Shown piece after piece: positions 16,471-23,262 of a stretch of DNA of 64,000 nt. Position 1 is the stretch's first letter. Each line of letters opens with the position of its first letter. The notes beneath the pieces are model-generated. The model worked only from the letters and a program-made list of their open reading frames with translations, was not told the origin of the DNA and searched no databases. A program made the translations under genes and the position numbers. The stretch is taken from contig NZ_JBFAAI010000033.1 in the NCBI RefSeq assembly GCF_040639655.1, forward strand, positions 1-64,000. Reading direction: 5' to 3'. The DNA is from Actinoplanes sp040639655 (GTDB lineage: Bacteria > Actinomycetota > Actinomycetes > Mycobacteriales > Micromonosporaceae).

Positions 16471-17433
16471 GTGCGTGCCGCCCGGCTGATCAACCTCGTG
16501 CTGCTGTTGCAGTCGCGCGGCATGATGACCGCCGCCGAACTCTCCGCCGAGCTGGAGGTGTCCGAGCGGACCGTCTACCGCGACGTGCTCGCCCTGTCGG
16601 CGGCCGGGGTGCCGGTCTACGCCGAGCAGGGCCGCGCCGGTGGCTACCGGCTGGTCGGCGGGTACCGGACCCGGCTGACCGGGCTGAGCCGCAGTGAGGC
16701 GGAGGCGCTGTTCCTGGCCGGGCTGCCCGGGCCGGCCCGCGACATGGGCCTCGGCGAACCGGTCCGGGCAGTGCGCCGCAAGGTGCTCGCCGCGCTGCCG
16801 CCCGGACTACGGGACGCCACCGAGCGGGCCGGGCAGCGGTTCCACCTCGACGCGCCGGGCTGGTTCGCCGACACCGAACCGCCGCCGGTGCTCGCCGAAC
16901 TGGCCCGGGCGGTGTGGCAGGACCGGGTTCTGACCATGCGCTACCGGCGGCAGGAGGAGGTGACCCGCACGGTCGAACCGTACGGACTCGTCCTCAAGAA
17001 CGGCACCTGGTACCTGGTGGGCAGGGTAGGGGAGTCGCTCCGGTCGTACCGGGTCGACCGGATCGTCGCCGTCGAACCGTCCGGCCATGGCTTCGACCGG
17101 GATCCGGACTTCGACCTCCCGTCGTTCTGGGCCGGGCGGGCGGCCGAGTTTGTGCGCCAGATGCTGCGCGAGACGATCACGTTGCGGCTGAGCCCGCACG
17201 GTGTGCGCATGCTGGGGTTCGTCGCCGAGCCGTACGCCGTCCGGGAGGCCGTGGAAGCGGCCGGCGAACCGGACCCGGACGGCTGGGTACGGACCCGGTT
17301 GCCGGTGGAGTCGATCGACGTCGCCTACACGTACGTCATCCGGTTGGGACCGGAGGCCGAAGTGCTGGAGCCGCCGGACCTGCGTGCCCGTCTCGCCGAC
17401 GCCGCGCGCCGCCTGGGCGAGCTCTACCGGTAA
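16471..17433 (+). CDS. WYL-domain transcriptional regulator
   Basis: A 320-residue regulator with an N-terminal DeoR/HTH_11-type winged helix (MTAAELSAELEVSERTVYRDVLALS, about residues 18-45), a WYL domain (about 140-215, with GTWYLVGRVGESLRSYRVDRI) and a C-terminal WCX extension. WYL domains bind nucleic acids or nucleotide ligands and switch the HTH on or off. GTG start; GAGAAT six bases upstream may be a leaderless -10. The last ten bases overlap the tail of the convergent SDR gene, which is the nearest candidate target along with the divergent unknown membrane protein. Confidence 0.87.
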   Translation: MRAARLINLVLLLQSRGMMTAAELSAELEVSERTVYRDVLALSAAGVPVYAEQGRAGGYRLVGGYRTRLTGLSRSEAEALFLAGLPGPARDMGLGEPVRAVRRKVLAALPPGLRDATERAGQRFHLDAPGWFADTEPPPVLAELARAVWQDRVLTMRYRRQEEVTRTVEPYGLVLKNGTWYLVGRVGESLRSYRVDRIVAVEPSGHGFDRDPDFDLPSFWAGRAAEFVRQMLRETITLRLSPHGVRMLGFVAEPYAVREAVEAAGEPDPDGWVRTRLPVESIDVAYTYVIRLGPEAEVLEPPDLRARLADAARRLGELYR

Positions 17434-18341
17434 CCGGTGACGTCGGCCGGCTTGCCGGGATCCTGGACCTCGACGAGGTAGCGCCACGCGTCCGGCCGGC
17501 TGCCGTCGACATCGGTGAACCCGTAGACCCGCGCCAGTTCACCGCTGGACACCGACTTGCCGTTCCATCGGGCCCGGTCGTCGTCCGCGGCGAGAGCGGC
17601 GACCGCGCGTCCCACGTAGGCGGGAGTCTCGGAGATCGCGAAGTGCGGCTCCTTCGCGCAGGCGTCGCGCCAGTTCTGCTCGGTGACGCCGTAGTGCTCC
17701 AGCATCATCTCCGAACGCAGCCACCCCGGCGTGAGAGCGACCGCGGTCGCGCCGTGTCCGGCCAGCTCGGCCGACCAGGCGAACGCCAGCCGGTTCACCG
17801 ACCACTTCGCCAGATCGTAGAACGCCGACAGCCGGTAGTTGACCGCGTTGTAGGCGGTGGTGCCGTCACCGATCTCCACGACCAGGCCGCCCGGCCGGCG
17901 AATCAGCAGCGGCAGCGCGAAATGGCTGGTGATGATGTGCGTGTCGATGGCCTGGCGCAGCAGCCGCAGACCCGGTTCCAGCGGCTGCTCCCAGATCGGC
18001 TTGTGCCAGGTGGTCAGCGGGTCGCCACCCCACACGTCGTTGACCAGCACGTCCAGCCGGCCCTGTTCGGCGTCGATGCGCTGGACCAGGGATGCGACCT
18101 GGGCGTGGTCGAGGTGGTCGACGGCGACCGCGACGCCGGTGCCGCCGGCCTCGGTGACCAGTTCGGCGGTCTCCTCGATGGTTTCCGGGCGGTTCATGTC
18201 GGAGCGGGCGGCACGGGTGCTGCGGCCGGTGGCGTACACGGTGGCGCCGGCGGCACCGAGCTGCACCGCGATCTGCCGTCCGGCGCCGCGGGTCGCCCCC
18301 GCTACGAGGGCGACCCTGCCGGTCAGTGGTTTCGTCGTCAT
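17424..18341 (-). CDS. SDR family oxidoreductase
   Basis: A 305-residue short-chain dehydrogenase. The cofactor loop is AGATRGAGRQIA (about residues 14-25), VNDVWGG follows strand 4, and the catalytic YxxxK is YDLAK in SAFYDLAKWSVNRLA. It is longer than classical SDRs, with an extra segment around HKPIWEQPLEPGLRLLRQAID and a C-terminal extension holding SSGELARVYGFTDVDG, seen in a subgroup of actinobacterial SDRs. The substrate is unknown. It converges with the WYL regulator gene, overlapping by ten bases, and is followed by the M23 peptidase after a short gap on the same strand but in a separate unit. Confidence 0.85.
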   Translation of the reverse strand: MTTKPLTGRVALVAGATRGAGRQIAVQLGAAGATVYATGRSTRAARSDMNRPETIEETAELVTEAGGTGVAVAVDHLDHAQVASLVQRIDAEQGRLDVLVNDVWGGDPLTTWHKPIWEQPLEPGLRLLRQAIDTHIITSHFALPLLIRRPGGLVVEIGDGTTAYNAVNYRLSAFYDLAKWSVNRLAFAWSAELAGHGATAVALTPGWLRSEMMLEHYGVTEQNWRDACAKEPHFAISETPAYVGRAVAALAADDDRARWNGKSVSSGELARVYGFTDVDGSRPDAWRYLVEVQDPGKPADVTGYR

Positions 18342-18383
18342 GGCGCCGATGCTCGCGGCAAAACCTGACAGGTACCGTCCGGT

Positions 18384-19238
18384 TTATCGAACCTGCGCCG
18401 GGTCGGTCGCTTCGAACAGCTGGCCGTTCTGCGGGAAGCCGGGCAGCGCGGACGGCTTCGGGTCGCCGGTGGACCAGCGCGGATTCCGGTCGGCCGGGTC
18501 GGCGGTCACGTCCGGCCAGAGCATCGGGAGACCGGCGGCCGCGGTCGGGATCGGGTGGTCCATGAGCTGGACGTGCAGGTGCGGTTCGGAGGTGTTGCCG
18601 CTGTTGCCGACCTCGGCCAGCTGCTGCCCGGTGCTGACCCGGTCGCCGGCCCGTACCTTCGTGGAACCGCGGCGCAGGTGGGCGTAGACCGAGTAGGTGT
18701 CGTCGTCGTGCCGGACGATGACATGGTTGCCGAGGATGGCGGAGGCGCCGGCCAGCTCACGGGCGAACGCCTCGACCGTCATCATCCAGATCAGCGGCGG
18801 CCAGGTGTCGCGGCTGCGGTGGTCGCGCCAGGAGTCGGTGACCCGCACGACCGTACCGTCGGCCATGGCCAGTACGGGTGCGCCGAAGCAGGCGAACGAC
18901 TCCGGCGCGCGGGTCCGCCACGACCAGCCGATGGACGCCGGCGCGTCGGCGGACGGCTGGAGCAGGTCGACGGCGTACGCCTGCCCGTAGGCCTTGACGC
19001 CGTGGCTGGGAACGGCGGTGCCCGGTGCGTTGATGGCGATCCACCGGCCCCGCACCGGTGCGGCGAGCTCGACCGGGGCCTTGCCGGACCTCGGCGGGCG
19101 TACCACAGCGAGCGCCAGCGGTGCCGTCATGGCCAGGTAGTCGAGGGGCCACGGCACGGACAGGGCGGTCATCGCCAGGATGGTGATGAGGAACAGTCGC
19201 AGCCACCAGGTCTGCCAGCGGGCGATGGCACGCTTCAT
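18384..19238 (-). CDS. Membrane-anchored M23 (LytM-type) peptidase
   Basis: A 284-residue protein with an N-terminal membrane region (WLRLFLITILAMTALSVPWPLDYLAMTAPLALAVV, one or two helices) followed by an extracytoplasmic M23 domain. The zinc ligands are visible as SHGVKAYGQAYAVDLL (His and Asp) and EPHLHVQLMD (the HxH motif), with GNHVIVRHDDDTYSVYAHL between them. Such enzymes cut peptide cross-links in peptidoglycan, but some are non-enzymatic regulators. Its ATG overlaps the TGA of the ArsR-type regulator by four bases, so the peptidase is co-expressed with, and probably controlled by, that regulator. Confidence 0.87.
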   Translation of the reverse strand: MKRAIARWQTWWLRLFLITILAMTALSVPWPLDYLAMTAPLALAVVRPPRSGKAPVELAAPVRGRWIAINAPGTAVPSHGVKAYGQAYAVDLLQPSADAPASIGWSWRTRAPESFACFGAPVLAMADGTVVRVTDSWRDHRSRDTWPPLIWMMTVEAFARELAGASAILGNHVIVRHDDDTYSVYAHLRRGSTKVRAGDRVSTGQQLAEVGNSGNTSEPHLHVQLMDHPIPTAAAGLPMLWPDVTADPADRNPRWSTGDPKPSALPGFPQNGQLFEATDPAQVR

Positions 19239-19732
19239 TTGCGGGCTCCCATAATCGTGGTGAGCAGGGGGACGATGCGAGCGACCGGCACCTCGTAGCG
19301 GCCGCCGCCGATGGTGTGCAGCCAGCCGGCCGCGACGAGCTGCCGCAGGTGGTGGTAGACCTGACCGCTGGTGCCCATGCCGTCGATGCGGGTCAGGTCC
19401 TGGGCGGTGCAGGCGCCGTTCAGCACGTGCCGCAGCAGCCGGATCCGCACCGGATGGGCGAGGGCGGCCAGTGCCGCGACGTGCTGTGACCAGTCGTCGT
19501 CGAGCAGGTCGGCGGTGCCGGCACTCTCCTGCCAGCGGGCGGCGCGGCCGTCGGGCAGCGTCACATGGCCGGTGATCATGGCCGCGCCGGGGGCGTCGAC
19601 GCGTTCGAGCAGGCCCTGCAGCGCCCAGAACAGGTCCGGATCGGGAAGCGCTGCCGGGATGGGCCGGGCGGCCTGCTTCTCGAGCTCGGCCACGCGCCGT
19701 TCCAGCGCGTCGAGGCGGTCGGTGTCGCTCAC
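19235..19732 (-). CDS. ArsR-family transcriptional regulator
   Basis: A 165-residue winged-helix regulator. The first 25 residues (SDTDRLDALERRVAELEKQA) form a short coiled coil. The DNA-binding part (about 85-160) has LAALAHPVRIRLLRHVLNG, QVYHHLRQLVAAGWL and a wing IGGGRYEV. There is no metal-binding ELCVC motif, so it does not look like a metal sensor. The GTG start lies six bases from a TATAGT -10 box, so the message should be leaderless. A perfect ACGTAATTACGT palindrome overlaps that promoter, consistent with autoregulation. It is translationally coupled to the M23 peptidase. Confidence 0.85.
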   Translation of the reverse strand: MSDTDRLDALERRVAELEKQAARPIPAALPDPDLFWALQGLLERVDAPGAAMITGHVTLPDGRAARWQESAGTADLLDDDWSQHVAALAALAHPVRIRLLRHVLNGACTAQDLTRIDGMGTSGQVYHHLRQLVAAGWLHTIGGGRYEVPVARIVPLLTTIMGARK

Positions 19733-19738
19733 TAATCC

Positions 19739-19756
19739 ACTATAACGTAATTACGT
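19739..19756 (-). promoter_or_regulatory. ArsR promoter with overlapping palindromic operator
   Basis: On the minus strand, TATAGT (19744-19739) ends six bases before the GTG at 19732. ACGTAATTACGT (19745-19756) is a perfect 12-bp palindrome adjoining the -10 box in the spacer region. Binding there would block polymerase, so it is the likely operator of the ArsR-type regulator. Confidence 0.65.
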
Positions 19757-19783
19757 AAAAGCGTACGACCGTGGTGGTGGCCG

Positions 19784-19789
19784 TAGCCT
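19784..19789 (+). promoter_or_regulatory. Leaderless -10 box (TAGCCT) for the patatin gene
   Basis: TAGCCT ends seven bases before the GTG at 19797, with no Shine-Dalgarno between them. Confidence 0.5.
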
Positions 19790-19796
19790 GAATGCC

Positions 19797-20609
19797 GTGG
19801 ACATTGACAGCCCGCCGATCCGGATCGGCCTTGCTCTCGGCGGCGGCGCGGTGCGCGGCGCGGCTCACATCGGCGTTCTCGACGTCCTCGACCGGGCCGG
19901 CCTGCCACCCGCGATCATCACCGGGACCAGTGCCGGTGCGCTGGTCGGTGCGCTCTACGCCAGTGGCATGAGTCCCTCGGAGATCGCCAAGGTGGCGCAG
20001 ACCCTGCGCTGGGCACGGCTCGTACGACCCGGACGGACGCGCAAGGCCCTGTTCGAGACGTCGAAACTCGGCCTGTTCCTGGAGACCGCACTGGGCGGCG
20101 TGGAGTTCGAGGACCTGCCGATCCCGTTCGCGGCGGTGGCCTGCGACCTGACCACCGGCCGGGAGGTCGTGATGCGCTCCGGGCCGGTGGCCAGCGCGAT
20201 CCTGGCGAGCGCCGCCATCCCCGGGGTGTTCTCACCGGTGGAACGAGACGGGCACCTGCTCGTCGACGGGGGACTGGTCACCATGGTGCCCGCGGCCCTG
20301 ACCCGGCGGATGGGCGCCGACATCGTGATCGCCGTGGACGTGTCCGGCCCGCTGCCGCGCCGGCCGCCCACCACCGTGCTGCACATCCTGGTGGCGGTCA
20401 GCACACTGCAGCCGGGCGGCCGGGACGCGATCGAGGAGGACGCCGACCTGGTGCTGAAGCCCGAGGTCGACGCCTACGCGTTCTGGGAGCTCAACCGGAT
20501 CCCGGAGTTCGAGGAAGCCGGCCGGGAGGCGGGCGAGAAGGCGCTGCCGGTGGTACGGGCACTGCTGGCCGCGGCCGAGGCGCGCCGCGACTGGCAACGC
20601 GGGAACTGA
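19797..20609 (+). CDS. Patatin-like phospholipase (RssA-like)
   Basis: A 270-residue bacterial patatin. The oxyanion motif is GGGAVRGAAHIGV (about residues 15-27), the nucleophile serine is in GTSAG (about 43-47), and the catalytic aspartate is in VDGGL (about 158-162), completing the Ser-Asp dyad. Such enzymes hydrolyse phospholipid or neutral acyl esters, and RssA-type members are cytoplasmic. No signal peptide is present. The gene is divergent from the ArsR-M23 pair, with the ArsR operator only 50 bases away, so co-regulation is possible but unproven. Confidence 0.87.
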   Translation: MDIDSPPIRIGLALGGGAVRGAAHIGVLDVLDRAGLPPAIITGTSAGALVGALYASGMSPSEIAKVAQTLRWARLVRPGRTRKALFETSKLGLFLETALGGVEFEDLPIPFAAVACDLTTGREVVMRSGPVASAILASAAIPGVFSPVERDGHLLVDGGLVTMVPAALTRRMGADIVIAVDVSGPLPRRPPTTVLHILVAVSTLQPGGRDAIEEDADLVLKPEVDAYAFWELNRIPEFEEAGREAGEKALPVVRALLAAAEARRDWQRGN

Positions 20610-20612
20610 TGG

Positions 20613-21005
20613 TTACGCGGCCTCGTCGAGGGTGACGACGATACCGACGCCGGCCGGGCGCCTCAGGTGCAGCAGCCGGGAGAGCCCGCCGCCGATGCGG
20701 GCGGTGATGTAACGGCGTTCCAGCAGGCGGCGGGCGGTGTCGGTCGCGGATTCGGGCAGCAGCGTGGCCGTGCCCGGGACAGCGCGGGCACCCGGGGCGA
20801 CCTTGCCGCGGATGTCGCAGGCGACCACCTCGACGCGGGGGTTGCGACGGATCCGTTTGACCTTCCAGGCGTCGGCGGCGGACACCGTCGTCACGGTGTT
20901 GCCCTCGGCCACGTGCCACACCGGCGTCGGCACCGGGGTGCCGTCCTTGCGGTAGGTGATGAGGTTGATCTGCTTGCTGGCGGCGATCTCCGCGGGGACG
21001 GTCAT
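20613..21005 (-). CDS. PPOX-class F420/FMN-dependent protein
   Basis: A 130-residue split-barrel flavin-binding protein. Characteristic stretches are INLITYRKDGTPVPTPVWHV (residues about 13-32), VTTVSAADAWKVKRIRRNPRVEV and GTATLLPESATDTARRLLERRY. Members of this class in actinobacteria use coenzyme F420 or bind FMN/haem, reducing quinones, biliverdin or other compounds. The ATG at 21005 starts at the conserved N-terminus, and a GAGAAT hexamer six bases upstream may be a leaderless -10. It is convergent with the patatin gene, three bases apart. Confidence 0.83.
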   Translation of the reverse strand: MTVPAEIAASKQINLITYRKDGTPVPTPVWHVAEGNTVTTVSAADAWKVKRIRRNPRVEVVACDIRGKVAPGARAVPGTATLLPESATDTARRLLERRYITARIGGGLSRLLHLRRPAGVGIVVTLDEAA

Positions 21006-21102
21006 GGGCTCATTCTCGTCCCGCGGTGCTACGCCGGTCCTCGTGACGCCCGCCACCACGGCGGTGCGGAAGTCGCGTGTCCGGGCCGGCGTTGATTCCG
21101 GT

Positions 21103-21714
21103 GTGACTCTTGCCTTCGCTGTCCTCGGGGACTCCATCGCGTACGGGCAGGGCGCGGCGCGGCAGACCGACACCATCGGTGCGCGGCTGACCGCCGGCCT
21201 GACCCGCGACGGGCACACCGTCGACCTGCACGTCTTCGCCGTACCGGGTGCCGACAGCCGTGGCCTGGCCGCCCAGGTCAGCCGGGCCACCGCCACCGCG
21301 CCGGACCTCGCACTGGTGATCATCGGGGCGAACGACATCACCCACCTGGTGCCGCCGCGCCAGGCGGCCATGCTGCTCGGCGACGCCGTCCGCGGGCTCC
21401 GTGCCGCCGGAGCCGAGGTCGTGGTGGCGCCCGCACCCGACCTGAGCGTGGTGCCGTGGGTGCCGCCGCAGATGCGGCTGCTCGTGAGCACCGGCAGCCA
21501 CACGATGCGCCAGGAGCAGATCCGGGCGGCGAGCGCGGCCGGCGCCCGGATCGCCGACATCGGTGCCGTCACGTCGGTGGCGTTCGGCGCCGACCCGGCG
21601 CTGTTCAGTGCCGACCGGTTCCACCCGTCCAGCGCCGGTTACGCCGTCATCGCGGACGCGCTGGCGCCGGCCGTCCGGGACGCCGCCGCGGCCGCGCGGG
21701 GCGTCAATCGCTGA
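21103..21714 (+). CDS. SGNH/GDSL-family esterase
   Basis: A 203-residue SGNH hydrolase from the GTG at 21103. Block I is FAVLGDSIAYGQG with the nucleophile serine. The glycine and asparagine of the oxyanion hole are in VPGADSRG and IIGANDITHL. The catalytic Asp and His lie in SADRFHPSSAGYAVIADAL. An upstream in-frame start at 20956 would add 49 residues overlapping the divergent PPOX gene and is rejected; TTGATT five bases before 21103 may be the -10. There is no signal peptide from this start, so it is probably intracellular. The substrate (acyl ester, carbohydrate acetyl ester) is unknown. Confidence 0.83.
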   Translation: MTLAFAVLGDSIAYGQGAARQTDTIGARLTAGLTRDGHTVDLHVFAVPGADSRGLAAQVSRATATAPDLALVIIGANDITHLVPPRQAAMLLGDAVRGLRAAGAEVVVAPAPDLSVVPWVPPQMRLLVSTGSHTMRQEQIRAASAAGARIADIGAVTSVAFGADPALFSADRFHPSSAGYAVIADALAPAVRDAAAAARGVNR

Positions 21715-21735
21715 CCTTCACCGGCTGAGTCCCGG

Positions 21736-23193
21736 TCACGGGGCGCGCGAGCCGCGTGCCTTCTCCTGCTCCAGCAGGGCGTCGAGGTCGGTGAGGCGCC
21801 GCAACCCGCGCAGTGGCTGGGCCATCCGGTGGTTGCCGGCCAGCTCGGCCTCGTGACGCGCCAGGAAGCTCCAGTACCCGGCGGTGTACGGGCACGCGTC
21901 GTCCCCGGCGCGGACCTTCGGGTCGTACCGGCAGCCGCCGCAGTAGTCGCTCATCCGGTGCACGTAGGCGCCGCCCGCCGCGTACGGCTTGCTGCTCATC
22001 CGGCCGCCGTCGGCGTACTGGCTCATGCCGACCACGTTGGCCGTCATCACCCACTCGTATCCGTCGACGAAGCAGCGGTGGAACCAGTCGGACACCGCCC
22101 CCGGCCGCCAGCCGCGCTGCATCGCGTAGTTGCCGAGCACCATGAGCCGCGGGATGTGGTGCACCCAGCCGCGGTCGCGGACCCCGGCGAGCACGTCGGA
22201 CAGGCACCGGGCCTCGACCGCGTCGGCGTTCAGGTCGGCGAACCACTGCGGTAGTTCGGTACGGGCCCGCAACTCGTTGACGGCGCGGTAGCGGGGCTCG
22301 AAGTACCAGTACAGGTGCCAGACGAAGTCGCGCCAGCCGAGGATCTGCCGGATGAAGCCCTCCACCCCGGCCAGCGGTGCCGCCCCGGAACGGTAGGCGT
22401 GCTCCGCCTCCTCGATGACTTCCGCCGGGTCGAGCAGGCCGAGATTGATCGCCGGGCTCAGCATGCTGTGCGCCATCCACGGGTCGCCGGCGAGCATCGC
22501 GTCCTCGTAGGGACCGAACATCGGCAGCCGGTGCTCGACGAAGTGGTGCAGGCGGGCCAGGGCCTCCTGCCGGGTCGCCGGGAACAGGCGGGGACCGTCG
22601 TTGCCGACGAACTCGATGCCGTCGTCGTGCTGCCAGCGGTCCAGTTCCGCGCGTACCTCGTCGTCGATCTCGTCCTCGACGATCTCCGGCGGTGCCGGGA
22701 CGTCCAGACGCTCGGCACCACGCGGCGGCGGTTGCCGGTTGTCCGTGTCGAGGTTCCAGCGGCCACCGGCCGGTTCGCCGCCGTCCATCAGCACGCCGTG
22801 CAGGCGCCGGGCGTGCCGGTAGAAGTCCTCCATCCGCAGATGGTCACGGCCGCCGGCCCACGCGGTGAAATCCGGCGGGGCGGTGACGAAGCCGCGCGGC
22901 GGCAGCATCTCCACGTCCGGCAACCGCCGGACCAGGCCGCGGGCGGCACGGGAGGTGGGATGGCACACCGTCAGCGGCCGGTCGATCCCTTCGGCGTACG
23001 TCTCCGCGCGTACCAGCCGCACGTTGTCGTCCCGCGCCCGGTGCCGCAGCGCGGAGAGCACAAGGTGGGCCTTCTGCCGGTGGAAGGCGCGCCGCCGGAA
23101 GACGGCCTTCGACTCGATCAGCAGGACCGGCTGGGCGGGGTCGTCGAGGAAGTGCGGCCCCAGCTGGTCGGCGAACAGCCAGCGCGTCCTCAT
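21736..23193 (-). CDS. Cryptochrome/photolyase of the Fe-S (PhrB/FeS-BCP) group
   Basis: A 485-residue prokaryotic photolyase-related flavoprotein. The N-terminus RTRWLFADQLGPHFL and the FAD-binding C-terminal region (EGFIRQILGWRDFVWHLYW, GWVHHIPRLMVLGNYAMQRG, MTANVVGMSQYADGGRMSSKPY) match the FeS-BCP group. The cysteines of the predicted [4Fe-4S] cluster are seen in EARCLSDVLAG and in DYCGGCRYDPK followed by DDACPYT. These enzymes repair (6-4) photoproducts with light. The ATG at 23193 was chosen because the domain begins there; a CACAAT box six bases upstream may be its promoter. It is divergent from the large c-di-GMP gene. Confidence 0.9.
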   Translation of the reverse strand: MRTRWLFADQLGPHFLDDPAQPVLLIESKAVFRRRAFHRQKAHLVLSALRHRARDDNVRLVRAETYAEGIDRPLTVCHPTSRAARGLVRRLPDVEMLPPRGFVTAPPDFTAWAGGRDHLRMEDFYRHARRLHGVLMDGGEPAGGRWNLDTDNRQPPPRGAERLDVPAPPEIVEDEIDDEVRAELDRWQHDDGIEFVGNDGPRLFPATRQEALARLHHFVEHRLPMFGPYEDAMLAGDPWMAHSMLSPAINLGLLDPAEVIEEAEHAYRSGAAPLAGVEGFIRQILGWRDFVWHLYWYFEPRYRAVNELRARTELPQWFADLNADAVEARCLSDVLAGVRDRGWVHHIPRLMVLGNYAMQRGWRPGAVSDWFHRCFVDGYEWVMTANVVGMSQYADGGRMSSKPYAAGGAYVHRMSDYCGGCRYDPKVRAGDDACPYTAGYWSFLARHEAELAGNHRMAQPLRGLRRLTDLDALLEQEKARGSRAP

Positions 23194-23262
23194 GTCATCA
23201 TTGTGCCGTAGCCGACGGCCGCACCTGCTCAAGTTGGGCGTGGTGGCGTCGATGGAGAGAAC

